Assembly: GCA_018819165.1 (NCBI GenBank)
Contig: JAHJQP010000232.1
Coordinates: 1-6,153 of the forward strand
Direction of reading: 5' to 3'
Length of the DNA: 6,153 bases
Source: Pseudomonadota bacterium
GTDB taxonomy: Bacteria > Desulfobacterota > Syntrophia > Syntrophales > UBA5619
Within the stretch, counting starts at the first letter, position 1; every line of letters starts with the position of its first letter. Positions 5,991 through 6,153 of the stretch are shown here, in pieces. A program made the position numbers and the translations under genes. A model generated the notes under the pieces. It ran no database searches. It had not been told where the DNA came from and saw only the letters and a program-made list of their open reading frames with translations.

Positions 5991-6014
5991 AAATAGGGGC
6001 GCTGTCCCCCTATT
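5957..6014. repeat. Palindrome copy C, overlapping the dapL 3' end
   Basis: GGGGGACAGCGCCCCTATTT (5961-5980) is the exact reverse complement of 5991-6010, giving a 20-bp perfect stem. It extends by one G-U and three A/T pairs to 5957/6014, around a 10-base loop. The first eleven bases, GGGGGGACAGC (5960-5970), are identical to those of copy B (3874-3884). The left arm and loop are translated as the end of DapL, and the TGA stop (5988-5990) closes the loop. No long T run follows, so it is probably not a full terminator; the next gene begins 16 bases after the stem. Confidence 0.9.
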
Positions 6015-6030
6015 TCGAGGGTAAAAGACA

Positions 6031-6153
6031 ATGGAAATCGGGATCATAGGGCTTCCCCAAAGCGGGAAGAGCACGCTGTTCGAGATCATGACCGGCGTCA
6101 AGAGCCGGGAGATGCACGCCGAGACGTGCGTCCGCGGCCTGGCCACCGTGCCG
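6031..6153 (+). CDS. YchF-type GTPase/ATPase, N-terminal fragment (runs off the window)
   Basis: ATG 6031 follows GAGGG (6017-6021) with a 9-base spacer and opens a frame of 41 codons to the window edge. The product begins MEIGIIGLPQSGKSTLFEIM, with a P-loop GLPQSGKST (7-15). The following stretch MHAETCVRGLATVP lines up with the region after the P-loop in YchF, the Obg-related TRAFAC P-loop protein with a C-terminal TGS-like domain that binds ribosomes and often prefers ATP. Canonical YchF has GLPNVGKST, so this belongs to a variant branch or a close relative. The NKxD/NxxE base-specificity motif and the TGS domain lie outside the window. It is 40 bases from dapL, in the same direction, and may be in the same transcript. 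Confidence 0.8.
   Translation, partial: MEIGIIGLPQSGKSTLFEIMTGVKSREMHAETCVRGLATVP

Noticed and set aside
1078..6014. CRISPR array from repeated GGGGGACAG units
   Set aside because: The copies are kilobases apart, self-complementary and variable inside, with no regular spacer pattern.

Overview
The window looks like bacterial chromosomal DNA from a GC-rich organism. My best guess is a member of the former Deltaproteobacteria (Desulfobacterota, for example a syntroph-like lineage). This is inferred from the DapF/DapL pair, the YchF variant, the KaiC-like/PEP-synthase-like fusion protein and the GGGGGACAG-type intergenic palindromes. No single feature proves the taxonomy.

Bases 1-1240 are an AT-richer, loosely packed segment (26 G+C in the 60 bases 241-300, against 39 in 1441-1500). 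It holds the first codons of a divergent minus-strand gene with a strong ribosome binding site inside an inverted repeat, a sigma70-like promoter, a stand-alone macrodomain (ADP-ribose hydrolase-type) gene, and a 45-residue Cys/Asp/Pro-rich small protein. Two hairpins follow, the second a textbook intrinsic terminator. This part reads like an accessory or acquired patch.

Bases 1247-6153 are a compact GC-rich run of four plus-strand genes. They are an 871-residue fusion of a degenerate KaiC/RecA-like domain with a PEP-synthase-type ATP-binding domain, dapF (diaminopimelate epimerase), dapL (LL-diaminopimelate aminotransferase, TTG start) and the 5' end of a YchF-type GTPase gene. Gaps are 80, 29 and 40 bases. 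DapL and DapF catalyse consecutive steps: tetrahydrodipicolinate to LL-DAP, then LL-DAP to meso-DAP for lysine and peptidoglycan. Their pairing supports the one-step aminotransferase variant of the pathway.

Three palindromes sharing a GGGGGACAG/CTGTCCCCC core punctuate the window: the terminator at 1078-1108, a 29-bp perfect inverted repeat before dapF, and one covering the 3' end of dapL. The last supplies the final residues and stop codon of DapL. The most unusual items are these palindromes, the domain architecture of the 871-residue protein, the small Cys-rich ORF with its PPDRR repeat, and the hairpin that could mask the start of the divergent gene.
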